A DNA stretch of 64,000 nucleotides, taken from the NCBI GenBank assembly GCA_017893485.1, contig JACEHZ010000367.1, positions 494,664-558,663 on the forward strand, written 5' to 3'. This document shows positions 22,710 to 33,732 of this stretch, piece after piece. A model generated the notes under the pieces. That model made no database searches, had not been told where the DNA came from, and saw nothing but the letters and a program-made list of their open reading frames with translations. Position 1 is the first letter of the stretch, and every line of letters begins with the position of its first letter. Source of the stretch: Hemerocallis citrina. Its lineage: Eukaryota > Streptophyta > Magnoliopsida > Asparagales > Asphodelaceae. The position numbers and the translations under genes are program-made.

Positions 22710-22806
22710 CAGTCGACTTATTCCCAAGAGCAGTCGACTGGCCTGATCAAAGATAAAATCTTCAGAAGTCTCGACTCAGTCGACTGGTTCGAAGACACGT
22801 CGACTG
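22710..22806. repeat. Palindrome pairs in LTR D, first cluster
   Basis: GTCGAC cores at 22712 and 22733 (21 bp apart) and at 22779 and 22799 (20 bp apart). Flanks are mostly CA on the left and TG or TT on the right. Spacer sequences are unrelated. Confidence 0.9.
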
Positions 22807-23037
22807 GTCTGCGACGGAGTAAACAGATAAGATCTTCAAAGATACACCTGCATCTAATTTCAAATCTACTTGGATCAAGATTTTATACAAAGAATCAAAT
22901 CTAAAGACAGGGTATTTCCAAGTGGACGTGGTGAACAGATAAGGAAGGAAAGGAGAAAAGAGAAAGATATTAATCATCAAATAAAATAAAGAAGGATCTT
23001 CCTGAAAAAGTGGAAACCCTAATTCTCAGCCGTACTC

Positions 23038-23046
23038 TATAAATAT
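23038..23046 (+). promoter_or_regulatory. TATA box of LTR D
   Basis: CTATAAATA, about 500 bp from the 5' end of the unit. Confidence 0.6.
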
Positions 23047-23180
23047 CAGAAGAGGTCAACTTAGAGGGGGATCATCATATATCTCTGGGAAGCGACTCAA
23101 TCACCAAGTTCCTGAACAACATCGAGAGCATCACTCCATCAACATCGAAGAAGGAGAGAGAAGATCCAGCAACCAAAAGG

Positions 23181-23479
23181 CAGTCGACTGTGTGACAACC
23201 AGTCGACCATATTGCCGGAATCCATTAGTTTATTTCTTCTTCTCTCTTTATTCTTTTATGTTGATCATGTATTCAAACTTGTTAAGCAATAAAGTTATTA
23301 TTATGAGGAACTAATTTCATAGTTGGGTAGATCGAAACCGTAGTTATGTAATGCTATCTTCTTCTGAACTCTTCTATGTTACTTATTGATTGAATCTAAT
23401 TGAATTGGTATAGGTTTATGATAGTCAAACTAGTTCTCAAGACTGGGAGCAGTCGACTGAGGTGAGAGCCAGTCGACTG
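23181..23479. repeat. Palindrome pairs in LTR D, second and third clusters
   Basis: GTCGAC cores at 23183 and 23202 (19 bp) and at 23452 and 23472 (20 bp). They lie downstream of the TATA box, so they would be in the transcript. Confidence 0.9.
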
Positions 23480-24146
23480 ACGCACAGAATTTGGGAAGCT
23501 CAAGTTTGGATATCATTTATCTGAATCTGTTATATGAGCATATTGAGACGACCGAATCTCATGCTCATAATTTGTAACAAAGGAATCTTTAGGGGTTCTT
23601 GGTTCAATCAACTTAGAGAATCTAGATCTGATACCAATTTCTAGAACTTTAAGTGTTTGTTCGTTTCCACTGTTCTTATGTTTTCTCTAAGTATAACTTA
23701 GGAGATACCATGCTAGATACTTACGGAAAGAAACGAATTAGAGTAGATACCATGCCTAATTCTTGGCCTAGGGAAACAATACTTTAAGGAGTAGATACCA
23801 TGCCCTTGAAGTGAACAAACATGAGTAATTAGAAGTAAATTCAGAAGGTAACTTAGCATTACTAACTATTGGTGGAGATCAACAACCCAACTATTCAAGA
23901 GATATTTGTGATTCAACACCTCTCATCTTGGTTTTAATCTTTTAGTTCTTTTAGAATATTACAATAACTCTTCTTCATTTTTATTATTAGTTTTATTGAT
24001 TAGTAAGTTGAAGTCTACAATCTCTGTGGGATCGACCCTTGCTATTACTACGATTCTATAAACGATTCGTGCACTTGCGAGGTTTTTATAATTTGTGTCT
24101 AGTTTTATCTATATATTTAGGTAGCTAGATTTCCAACAACAGTTGC

Positions 24147-24640
24147 TAGAGCCACTCTTTTAACCATGAGTATGGACTCCGAACTCGTTCTTTAGGTGTT
24201 TAAGGAGAAGATCGAGTGGCGAGTTCAGTCTCCGAGTTTACTTGGGTGCAAGCTGCTGAAGCAACTCTTAGAACCACGAGTTTGGACTTCGAACGGGTTG
24301 ATAACGGATTTTAAGAGCAGATCGAATGGCGAGTTGATCTCCACATTTGTTTGGTGGCAAATTGCTAGTGCAACTCTCTAAACCATGAGTATGGACTCTG
24401 AACTCGTCCTTTAGGTATTTCAGGAGTAGATCGAGTGATTAGTTGAGTCTCTGAGCTTGCTTGGGTGCAAGTTGCTCGGGTAACTCTCTGAACCATGATT
24501 ATGAACTCCTAACATGTTGATAACAAGTTTTGGGAGCAAATCGAATGGCGATCTGAGCCCCAGCAAGTTTCTAAAGCAACACTTGAACCATGAGTATGGA
24601 TTCCAGACTCATCCTTTGGGATTCTTAATGTGTAGTTGGT
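24147..24640. repeat. ~110-bp tandem repeat, right part
   Basis: The array continues after D with markers near 24171, 24281, 24388, 24500 and 24594 (spacings 110, 107, 112, 94), again alternating between the two types. It ends shortly before the stop of the element H pol frame at about 24826. Confidence 0.85.
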
Positions 24641-24825
24641 GTTGCTCAGTACCGGACCAAGTGTATGACTCATTGTTTGCATCTAGGGAGTTGTGCAAGA
24701 ATTTTGCAAATACAAAAAAAATTAGTTTGCAAATCAAACTAAGTGGCTGCTTTATTTGCTAACCGTTATTACATGTTGTGACCGTTATAAGTGTCAGCCT
24801 TTATTATATGTTTGAAGCTAAGTAC

Positions 24826-25900
24826 TAGGGGAGGGCGTTAAGCACCCTCGTTGTACATCATCAGGTACTCGGCGTTCGAAGACCTTCATATATCCCCTCC
24901 CCTGTGAGTCTTCAAGTCGGTAAGCTCCTGGGCAGACCACTTGTGAGATCTTGTATGGTCCTTCCCATTTAGAGGAAAGCTTTCACTTCTAGCATGGGTT
25001 TGATATTTTGATCTTTCGAAGGATGAGGTCCCCCTCTTTGAGGTTGGCCAGGCGGACCTTCTTATTGTAGAATTTCTCTACCCTCTACTGGTAGATACGT
25101 CTTCGTAAGGCGAACTTCTCTCGCACTTCTTCAAACAAGATCTAGATTAGCCGGAAGGTCATTTGAGATCTGCATTTCGATAAAGGAGAGAAGTCAAGGA
25201 GAATGCAATCCTACTTCTAGAGGGATGAGTGCTTCCATGCTGAATGTGAGGTTGAATGGGGATTCTCTGATTGTGATTATCTTTGTGGTTCTGTATGACC
25301 AATCGTGCTTAGGAGTCCTACAACCTGTAGCCCCTTCGGAGCTTCACCAAGTTTTTTTCTTGAGACCATCCAACATAAACTGATTGGCATTCTTGGCTTG
25401 ATCATTGGTCTAGGGGTGTGAGATAGAGGAGAAGCATTATTCAACCCCCAGATCGGTGCAAAACTTACAGAATTTTTTGTCGGCAAATTGTGTTCCATTG
25501 TCGGTGACTAGTGTATGGGGAATCCTGAACGCCTTGACCCACTTTGTGAAGTAGTCGATGACTACCACTAAGAAGTTCCGCTATTCAGTAGCAGGAGGAA
25601 ATGGTCTGAGCAAGTTCATTCCCCACATGACGAAGGGGATGAGGCTTGACATAGAGCTAAGGTTGACTTGGGGTTCCCGCTTGATAGAGAAGTACCTCTG
25701 GGAAGGGATTCATTGAAGAACATATGCTTGGGCATCGCTGAGGAGAGTGGGCCAATAATATCCTTGATTGAGAACTTTTCGTGCAAGAGACCTCGCGCCC
25801 AGGTGGCCGCCACTTATTCCTTTATGCATCTCTTTGAGAGCACAATCAGACTCTTAGGGGGAGAGGCATCGTAGGTAAGGTGGACCGTCAACCTGGGTAT
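24826..25900 (-). pseudogene. Element H integrase
   Basis: Minus-strand blocks across several frames: ADNGTQFADKKFCKFCTDLG and SHPQTNDQAKNANQFMLDGL (catalytic core), then WSYRTTKIITIRESPFNLTF and SMEALIPLEVG, then KWEGPYKISQVVCPGAYRLE and a short tail ending at a TAG near 24826. These are the Tat-lineage integrase motifs; the tail has no chromodomain. In the core the usual TDNG reads ADNG with the Asp kept. Repeated frameshifts and stops leave no usable protein. Confidence 0.85.
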
Positions 25901-26199
25901 AAGAATGCTTATAGAGGACTCCTTTGTGAGTGTATATCTTTCATCCCTCACCCGAATCTTTCTTGCTTCTTTGGGGTCTAATGGGAGACGCTCCTGTCAA
26001 GAAAATCGATGAAGGGTTTCATTCAGCAATCTCCGGGTGTTTGGGGGGTGACGAAATGAGTTTCAGTGTCTTCTCTTCGATGCTTGGCGTGAGTAGTACC
26101 TCAATGAGTAGAGTATGGTCGAGTCCATCGAGTGATAAGGAGGCTAACTTGGAGAGGGCATTTGCTTGCTCATTTTCCTCGCACGGGATGCCAGTGACT

Positions 26200-26862
26200 T
26201 CGGCTTGACATGAGCTTCTTCACATAGTCCAAGTATTTGGTCATGCATTCATCTCTGGCTTCGTAGTCGCCTCAAATTTGATTCACCACCAATTGGGAGT
26301 CGCTAAATACTCTGACTCTTCATGCCCTTGATTTTCGTGCTAAAAGGAATTCAGCGATGATGACTTCATACTCGGCATCGTTGTTGGAGGCAAGAAAGTT
26401 GAGGAGTAGAGAGTACTGGAGAGGAAACTCATCGGTACCAAGAAAGATGACTCCGGCTCCACTCCCTTTAAGGCAGGATAACCCATCCACATAGACATTC
26501 TAGAGTGGGGGGTTATCCCTTCCTCGGGGGGATCAAGGATAGTGCTTTCGACGATAAATTCAACTATGATTTGGGCCTTGATTGATGTTCTCAGTTGATA
26601 AGTGATATCATGTTGAATCAACTCAGTATGCCACTTCATAAGTCTCCTGGAGCTTTTCGATTTATGGAGCACTTGCTCAAGTGGCTGATCGGTAAGGACC
26701 CAGATGGGGCGTGCTTTGAAGTAAGGGTGGAGCTTTCGGACGGCTGTGACCAGTGCATAGGCCATCTTCTCCATTATTGAGTATCGAAGCTCGGCATTGT
26801 GGAATACTTTACTTACATAGTAGATTGCCTTTTGTACCCTATATTCTTCCATTACCAAGACG
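26200..26862 (-). pseudogene. Element H RNase H domains
   Basis: 26858-26340 encodes VQKAIYYVSKVFHNAELRYS, ALVTAVRKLHPYFKARPIWV and LTDQPLEQVLHKSKSSRRLM, the first RNase H domain attached to gypsy RT. Farther down, about 26470-26200, readable pieces (GYPALKGVEPES, a YEAIIAEFLLA-like end) resemble the second, archaeal-type RNase H that marks Tat elements. The second assignment is weaker because frames shift. Confidence 0.8.
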
Positions 26863-27011
26863 ACATTAAGGGTCTAATCTGAAATAGCCAAGTAGAGGTA
26901 GATGATCTCTCTCGACTTGGGCTTGCTAAGGAGTGGGGGATTGAAAAGGTATTCTTTGAGACATTTGAAGGACAATTTCTATTCTTCTCCTCACTCAAAA
27001 TTCTTTTCTCC

Positions 27012-27960
27012 TCAGAGAGCTTTGAAGAATAAGAGACACTTCTGCCTAGACATGGAGAGGAAGTGCCTAATGACGGCGAGGCGTCCTGCGAGCTTCTGGA
27101 CTTCTTTGATGGTAGACGAGGGAGACATGTCAAGTATGGCTCTGATCTTTTCAGGGTTGGTTTTGATTTCTCTCTGACTTACCACGAATCTTAAGAACTT
27201 CCCCAATGAGACCCCGAAGGCACATTTCAAGGGATTCAGTCTCATATTGTGTCTTTGCAGTACTTCAAAGGCTTCTTGGAGATCGGTCACATGGTCCTCT
27301 TTCTTGAATCTCTTGATGAACATATCATCCACACAGACTTCCATGTTTCAACCGATTTTCTCATTGAAGACTTGGTTCAACAAGCGTTGGTATGTAGCTC
27401 CTGCGTTTTTCAACCCAAAGTGCATGACTAGGTAGCAGTAAAGTCCTTGGCCGGTGATGAAGGATGTATTCACGATATTTGGTAGAAACATTCAAATCTG
27501 GTTATATCCCGAGAAGGCATCCATGAAGCTTATGAGCTCATCACCGGAGGTGGTGTCGATCAAGGAGGCTATGCTAGTAAAGGAAATGGAATTTCTAGAC
27601 ATGCCTTGTTGAGGTCAGTGAAGTCTATGTAGATTATCTATTTTCAGTTTTCTTTCTTTACCATTACCACATTCGCTATCCACTTGGGGTAGTTAACTTC
27701 TTGAATGAAGCGGGTGGCTAGGAGCTTCTCGACTTTCTTCTTAACTGCTTGCTACCTGTTGGGGGTAAACTTTCGGCGCTTTTGTTAGACGGGCTTGACG
27801 TCTGGGTTCATGCTCAAACGGTGAACGGTGAGATCTTTAGAGATATTTGGCATGTTAGAAGCGGTCCAAGCGAACATGTCTCGGTTCCTCCTTATGCAAG
27901 CAACGAGTTGCTCTCTGACTTGATGGGAGAGCGTTGCTTACCCAAAAGCACTTAGCTTGA
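27012..27960 (-). pseudogene. Element H reverse transcriptase
   Basis: N-terminal motifs near 27800-27620 read MNPDVKPVQQKRRKFTPNR, KKVEKLLATRFIQEVNYPKW and IDFTDLNKAC. The later part (27344-27012) reads VDDMFIKRFKKEDHVTDLQE, LNPLKCAFGVSLGKFLRFVV and ILDMSPSSTIKEVQKLAGRL, the catalytic VDD box, primer grip and thumb. The catalytic Asp pair is intact but stops and frameshifts interrupt the middle. Confidence 0.85.
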
Positions 27961-28099
27961 TTCCTCTTCGAAGAAGTGGATTTGTTCGAGTTCGTTTATA
28001 GGCTCGGAGCTGGCCCCTATCTTGCTGGAGTCCCATGGAATGGAGGGGGAGGACCGAGCCTTCCATTATGGCGGTGTAACACACCTGAGCAGCTTCTTG

Positions 28100-28672
28100 T
28101 CTTCCTTTGGCTTTCCCTCTCCCTGCTATTGAAGGGAACTTCATCTTCATGTGAATGAGGCAACCGCGTGAATGACTGCTAGCCCCGGGCGACCAAAAAT
28201 GACATTGTAAGCGGACTTCATGTCGACAACCATGACGGTGAGTGTTTCGGTACGAGTGGCTGGAGTTTTCTCCACAGTCTTATCGAGGGTGACAATTCCT
28301 TCGATCTGGACTGGGGTTCCAGAGAATCCACGAAGGGTGTACCATGCGGGTTTGAGGCAGTCCCATGAGAGCTTGAGCCCCTTAAATATATTCAGAAAGG
28401 TAATGTTTACCAAGCTGCCTTTATCTACTAGGGCACAGTGCACCTTGTGATTTTACATGCATATGCTGATTACAAGTGCATCGCAGTGAGGTGTTTGAAC
28501 ACCATCGAGGTTTTGGTACGATAATTTTATTGGAACCTCATAACTCTTAGGAGGGGAGATGTTGTGTAGTGAGTTCAGTTCACAGAGGAATGTTTTTCTC
28601 AAGGAGTTGGACAGCCCCCTCATAGGTCCTTCATGAATGGAGTAGAATACCGCAATGCAACCCGAGTCATAG
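28100..28672 (-). pseudogene. Element H protease region, cut by F
   Basis: Minus-strand text LDGVQTPHCDALVISICM, a TAA-type stop, then HCALVDKGSLVNITFLNIFK and DMKSAYNVIFGRPGLAVIHA. This is the Tat retropepsin with its upstream DALVV-type segment. The catalytic triad is VDKGS where D-T/S/G-G is usual, so the middle position is altered. The upstream part continues at 50359 on the other side of F. Confidence 0.85.
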
Positions 28673-29206
28673 TGTAACATCCTGGAATTTTAAATCATAT
28701 TAATTAGAATGTATTTTTTTATTTTCACGTGTGGTGCACGTGCAATTTTTATGCATGTATCCTTCTAAAAATATTTCATAAATTATTAATCTTATTTTCT
28801 TCTCTTTTATTTAAGAGAACCTAATTTAATTTTGGCCTAATTGTCTTTTGTAGCCCACCTTAATTAATTAATTAATTAATTAAATTAATGAAGCCCATAG
28901 TTAGTTAGCCCATTAGTGAGCCCATTTATTTTTAAAATCTCTTTTAATAACCTAATTTGTAGTGTTGACTCATTCCATGAACAAAAAAATTAATTAAACA
29001 TGAACAACTTGTAAATAAGGGGGGCACTAGATGGCACGTGCTTGCACTAGGGTGTGGCCAGATAAGAGCAAGAGAGAGGGAGAGTGGATGAGGTGGAGAG
29101 GTGGTTATTTGAGTCATGAGAAGTTATAGCAACTCCTTATTTCATCTAAGCCCTTGATCCTAAACCACTTGATCTAATCCTAGCCCTTTATTTTCACTAA
29201 AATTTT

Positions 29207-29215
29207 GTATAAATA
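29207..29215 (+). promoter_or_regulatory. TATA box of the F 5' LTR
   Basis: GTATAAATA followed by a C run. The same box is in the 3' LTR at 47560-47568. Confidence 0.7.
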
Positions 29216-30139
29216 CCCCCCTTTCATTAGTTATTCTTGCACCTATTCTTTATCATAAGAGAAAAAATACATTAGTGACAAAAAGAGTGAGAGTTGAGTG
29301 AGTTCTAAAAGATTGAGTGTGCTTTGTGTGTGTTCCATCAAGAGGAGGCCGGCCAATCATCCAAGGAGCAAGGGGCTTGCGTCAAACACCAAGGAGCAAG
29401 GAGGAAGCTTGGACTCATCAAACGCTAGGAGGGGAAGGCCCTTTTGTTCATTCTAGGAGTTTTCCCTACGACTTTTGTGAATTTTCTCTCCAAATAAGGT
29501 GGGTGTTTCTCATGCTTCTAATCTAGTTATCATGCTAGGAATAAATTGCTACTAAGAGAAAACTAAGTAAATTGGACTTATGGTTGTCTTTTGAGATGAA
29601 ATGATAAATTAGAGGATGATTGACAAAATGATTGCTAAATTGTGAATCAAAGTGTTAGAAATCATCATCTTGCCATGCTATATGTTTATGAGTTATGCTC
29701 TATGGAGAATTTGTTCTTGTGAGACAAATAGTTAATTAAATGCATTATGTATAATTGTTCGTTTAAATTAAAATTACACTACTGTAGAAAAGTGAGAATT
29801 GGTATCCTAAAAATGTTGTAGGATGATTAATGAGTAAAAGAACAAAGAAATAAGTTGTCTTGTAGAAATCTAATTCTTGAATTATGTAGAAATGTAAATT
29901 GTTCTCAATGTCGAAATTATGGACATAGAACATAAAATAAGACCAAAAATGCATTTTTATAAGGCAAAAACTGATTATAAAAATATTAGTTTACTGTAAT
30001 TTTATACATTTTACATTCTGGAAAGTTTGGTTTCAAAAGGAGACGAAAAGGGACTAAAAACGTTTTGGGAATTATGAGAAATAGTTAAAAATGAACAGAG
30101 ACTAGATTAAACACAATCAAACTCTTTTTTTTAAAACCT

Positions 30140-30231
30140 GGCCCCTTAGACCAAGTGGTTGAGTTGCGGTGGTGTTTTACTGTAGCCGCAAGCTGACCAG
30201 GAGGTCTCGCGTTCGATATTGGGTAGGAGCC
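30140..30231 (+). other. tRNA-like segment 1 in the F 5' LTR
   Basis: TAGACCAAGTGG matches a pol III A box and GTCTCGCGTTCGATATTGG lies where the T-arm should be. In the other F LTR (48495-48588) the boxes are better kept: TAGGCCAAGTGG and CGGGTTCGATACTGG. Layout and length resemble a class II (Ser/Leu) tRNA or a SINE head. No run of four T follows directly. Confidence 0.6.
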
Positions 30232-30319
30232 TTTTAATTTGATTTTTTTTAAATTTAAAAATCCAAATACTCGAAAGTCGATATATACACATGGATAAGG
30301 ACCCATTTCATATCGTCGT

Positions 30320-30405
30320 GGGACTGTGGCACAGTGGCATTTGGGCGCCACAGTGCGGACACTGTAGCGCCACCTGGCCTAGGGTCGCGGATTTGATTCC
30401 GAGCG
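30320..30405 (+). other. tRNA-like segment 2 in the F 5' LTR
   Basis: TGGCACAGTGG (30327-30337) is a perfect A box and GATTTGATTCC (30390-30400) a near B box. The 3' LTR copy (48678-48751) has GGTTTCGATTCC. The piece between contains GCCACAGTGCGGACACTGT, which can pair within itself. Confidence 0.6.
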
Positions 30406-31509
30406 TGGGTTTCGGTTTAAAAAGGGGTTTTTTTGGGAAAATTAATTGTTTTGGGAGTTTTTAAAATTGCATAAAATTGAGAAAAAAAATACAGAAAAAA
30501 TCCTGAAATATGTAGATTTTTATGAAATAATTTCTATAACTTTTGGTGTATTGTAATTGAAAATTTGAGACTATTTTCAAGAAAAGACTTGTTTAATTTT
30601 GAGAAAGAAAATAAATGAGTTGTTTGAAGAAGTTCAAAATGAGACTTAGTAATGAGAAGTTGTGACTTGTGAAATAAATTGAAAGTATGGATTTGTGAAA
30701 TTAGTATGGATTAAAATAAAATTAAGAGAATTATGTGGAAAGCACAAATTGTTGAATGTGACTAGTTGGGAAAATTGAATTCATTTGTTTATGCATGATA
30801 GTGTACATGAAATTGAAATTGAATGTTTGATAAGTTATGAAAGATCTTACGAATACGAATACGTGAATGCTATGAACATGAAATGAGAATTTTGTTAATC
30901 ATGAAAGAGAACTTATGAGTATAAAAGAAACTCAATGTTGTGATTATGAGTTGAAATTAAGAACTAGGGAGTAGCTAAGCCTCATACCGGCAATGAAAGA
31001 AATGTTGATATGATATTTTGAGATAAAAGACCAGGTTTGGGTCAAATGCGTTGATTGATGATTAAGACCGGTATAGAGGAAAGAGTTAACTCTAGAAATT
31101 GATTTTATTCATGATTCATACAACTAAGGACCAAACAATAGAGAAGATGTGATAAAAGTAAGAGAAAAACACAAGTATGAGGACCTCGAGTCTATGGTGT
31201 GAGAGTGATTCATAGGTTGCCTACTTGATGAGTCAAGTCTTGGCGTGGACACTACTCCGGAATTATCGGGATCGTGGCGATGCTTGTGGGATGTTTGATT
31301 GACTACGGGTGGTGCCATGGTCCATGACGGAGGCTGAATTGACCATAGGCTCTGCATGATGCGTCATGTCACGACGTGGGATTCCCCTCCAGGTTGTCTG
31401 GACATGGGCTCGTAACTCATATGTCATTTAGGACACTTACCATAGTTATAGTAGTAAATTAAGTCATGGCGAGGGATCGAACCCTACAAGTTGAAGAACG
31501 ATTAAGTGC

Positions 31510-31566
31510 TTGCCCTCGGCCCTATGTAGTATGGGATGCATAGAATCCGAAGAAGTGCGTATTAGT
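31510..31566 (+). repeat. Conserved LTR block in the F 5' LTR
   Basis: CCTATGTAGTATGGGATGCA followed by TAGAATCCGA, shared with A and B and repeated in the F 3' LTR at 49870-49900. Confidence 0.85.
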
Positions 31567-32008
31567 GTCGTCTAATAATAATAATAAATTGCATTAAGGA
31601 CTAGGCGCACAATCACAACACGACATCAATAGGATAGTCCCCTTAGCTTTGTTTGTGAACAAGTTTGTGGTTTGTTAAGCATTGAGAATCGTTATACTGT
31701 TTCGGCATAGAGAAGATGACCGTGTATAATATTTCGTCAGTTGAATGAACTGACGTGCCCACAGTCTTTATGCGGGATAAAAGAATTGACAAAGATTAAA
31801 GTATGCGAGCAGCTTAAAAAATGTTTCAAGTGTTGGACATTTATTTATGTAAATAATATAAATTGCTTCCGCTGTTTAAGTGTAAATGTAAATGTAACTC
31901 TGATGTAAAGTAAAGTTTAAATTTCTTTGTAAAATTGTACGAAGAGAAGTGTACAGATCCTGTGGAACTTCGAATTCAGTATGTTTTGAAATTTGGGGTG
32001 TTACAGAG

Positions 32009-32021
32009 TGGTATCAGAGTC
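32009..32021 (+). promoter_or_regulatory. Primer-binding site of element F
   Basis: TGGTATCAGAGTC starts three to four bases after the 5' LTR; it is complementary to the initiator tRNA-Met 3' end with one change near its far end. Confidence 0.9.
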
Positions 32022-32164
32022 ACACTTCTAAGTAGTACAAATTTATAAGGAACGACACCCTAGAAGTGGACATTAGAGAGTGTATTGAGTCTAGATATTT
32101 AAATGTAAGTCACTTACATTTGTGTTGCTCTATGATTTATGCTTCTTCTTCTCCTTTCTCTAAG

Positions 32165-32570
32165 ATGGCGGACCAGTTCGACCCAGCTGGATGCGACGAT
32201 TGGCACATAGTTGAGGAGGATTATTACCACAGGCAAGCTGATTCGGACGAAGAAGATCCCAAAGAATTGGAAGAGGAATGGCCTGAGTCCAGAGAGATCA
32301 CTCCACCTCTGAATTCTTGATGATTCCTCCGACGAGAAAGAACCAGTTCCAAGTAGTCTCATTGTGTCTCTTCAGAGGCAAGTTGAGACTCAAAGGGAAA
32401 GAGTAGAGCTATTGCAGGCGCAGTGTGCAAAGTCCAATGAGAGCATTGCCACGCTCAGTCATTGTGTTTCGGAACTCGAGAAGAGGAAAAATATGTACGA
32501 TGTACTGAAGGAGGAAGTGGAGGAACTACGGGAAGAGCTTCGTGAAGCCAAGAGGAACCGTAGGAACTAG
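32165..32570 (+). pseudogene. Extra acidic, coiled-coil frame before gag in F
   Basis: Between the primer site and gag lies a frame starting MADQFDPAGCDDWHIVEEDY, rich in Asp and Glu, which after one frameshift near 32310 continues VSLQRQVETQRERVELLQAQ and VLKEEVEELREELREAKRN to a TAG at 32570. The heptad pattern of Leu/Val and charged residues predicts a coiled coil; total about 135 residues. It is followed by AATGAAATAAAAA, which could be a poly(A) signal or intron sequence, then gag. I do not recognise a family. Confidence 0.55.
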
Positions 32571-32720
32571 AATGTTGTATCTTCTTATTGCTTTCATTTA
32601 ATGTCAGAAATGTTTTAAATTCAAATGTATAAAGTTTGAAATTCAATGAAATAAAAAGTCGATTCAAAATTCATGTTTTCTACCTCGAATTTAATGGATC
32701 TTTTGCATCAAAATATGGCT

Positions 32721-33720
32721 AGAAGAGGAGCTCGAAATGGTAAAGGTCTGGACTTGGAAACGGAATTAGCGAGGGTCTATCAGACACTCAATGCCGTTGC
32801 CATGAATTAGAACCAAGGGATGGTGCCTGTGAATACAGTATCCGAAGCAATCAAACTCGTGGAATCATTCAAACAGATGAAACCACCAGTATTCAAAAGG
32901 AATTCTGACCCTGACATGGCTGACAACTGGATCCGACTGGTAGAGACTATCTTCGAAGTCTTGGAGACTCCAGAGGGCAGCAAGGTGAAGTTGGCGGCAC
33001 TGCAGTTCGAGAAGGATGCGACTGTGTGGTAGCAGTCGATGAAGCGGACGATAGGAGATGTTGTTCTTGGCTGGGAGGAATTTTTGGAGGAATTCCGCAG
33101 TCATTATTTTCCATCAGACATCTAGGAGAAGAAAGCCATGGAATTTTTGGCACTGCAGTAGGGCAGCATGTCGGTTAGAGAGTATGAGATGAGGTTCAAT
33201 CAGCTCTCGAGGTATGCTCCCGAATTGGTAATGGACGAGGTGAAGAACGCTCGAAAGTTTGAGCACGATTTAAGGCCAAGTCTGAGATCCAAGATGATAC
33301 CCCTTAGTATCCGGAGGTTTGACAAGTTGGTCAAACGAGCTGCAGCTACGGAAGAAGACATGGAGCAGTTCCACGCTGTTCAGAATAGAAGGAACAACTG
33401 GAATGTGGGGAAGAGGCCCGCAGCTTCTGGCAATTTCAGAGGACAACCACCAGCTCAAAGGTTCAAACCAACAGGGGCGAATGCTGTTAACATGGCTGGA
33501 AGACCCAGAAATGGTTTTGTGAGACCTCCCGTAGTGACTTGTTTCAACTGTAGAGAGACCGGTCATTACTGATCTCACTGCCCAAAGTTGCGAGATGTCA
33601 TCTGCAATGGACCGACGCAGCTAAATGGGAAGAAGCCATACCAGAAGGAGCGAGATTTGCCTTGACTGAAGCTGACGCCGATGAGGTGGATCATGCCATC
33701 ACTGGTACGAGGGGAATGTT
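32721..33720 (+). pseudogene. Element F gag
   Basis: The likely start is ATG at 32721 (MARRGARNGKGLDLETELAR). Capsid-like blocks follow: MKPPVFKRNSDPDMADNWIR, WEEFLEEFRSHYFPSDI and VREYEMRFNQLSRYAPELVM (retrotrans_gag type), then a basic linker and the zinc knuckle CFNCRETGHY cut by a TGA before its last Cys. In-frame stops stand near 32809, 33030, 33126, 33160 and 33571; three are TAG where Gln is expected and one TAG where Trp is. A frameshift near 33640 leads to ARFALTEADADEVDHAITGT. Confidence 0.9.
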
Positions 33721-33732
33721 TAAGAGTGTTTT

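Larger units (their letters stand above)
22533..24141 (+). mobile_element. Solo LTR D carrying palindrome pairs
   Basis: The 1609-bp unit starts TGATGAACACATT, ends CCAACAACA and is flanked by the TSD GTTGC (22528-22532, 24142-24146). CTATAAATA at 23038-23046 gives plus orientation. Near its end it has CTCTGTGGGATCGACCCTTG, a string I know from the U5 side of several plant LTR elements. No coding domain is present. The superfamily is not certain. It holds three GTCGAC palindrome pairs. Confidence 0.75.
28673..32005 (+). repeat. 5' LTR of element F
   Basis: 3333 bp, TGTAACATCC..GGGGTGTTACA. In order it has a TATA box (29207), a leader with an ATAAGGTGGGTG donor-like site near 29497, two tRNA-like segments (30140-30231, 30320-30405), the conserved block (31520-31550), CTGACGTGCCCACAG (31750-31764) and a 3' end like that of B. 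Confidence 0.92.

Noticed and set aside
22066..24640. CRISPR or tRNA cluster from regular ~110-bp spacing
   Set aside because: The units are full-length tandem monomers without spacers or tRNA boxes.
28862..28885. TAAT repeat as a regulatory array
   Set aside because: Simple-sequence (TTAA)n shared by both F LTRs, with different lengths; typical slippage.
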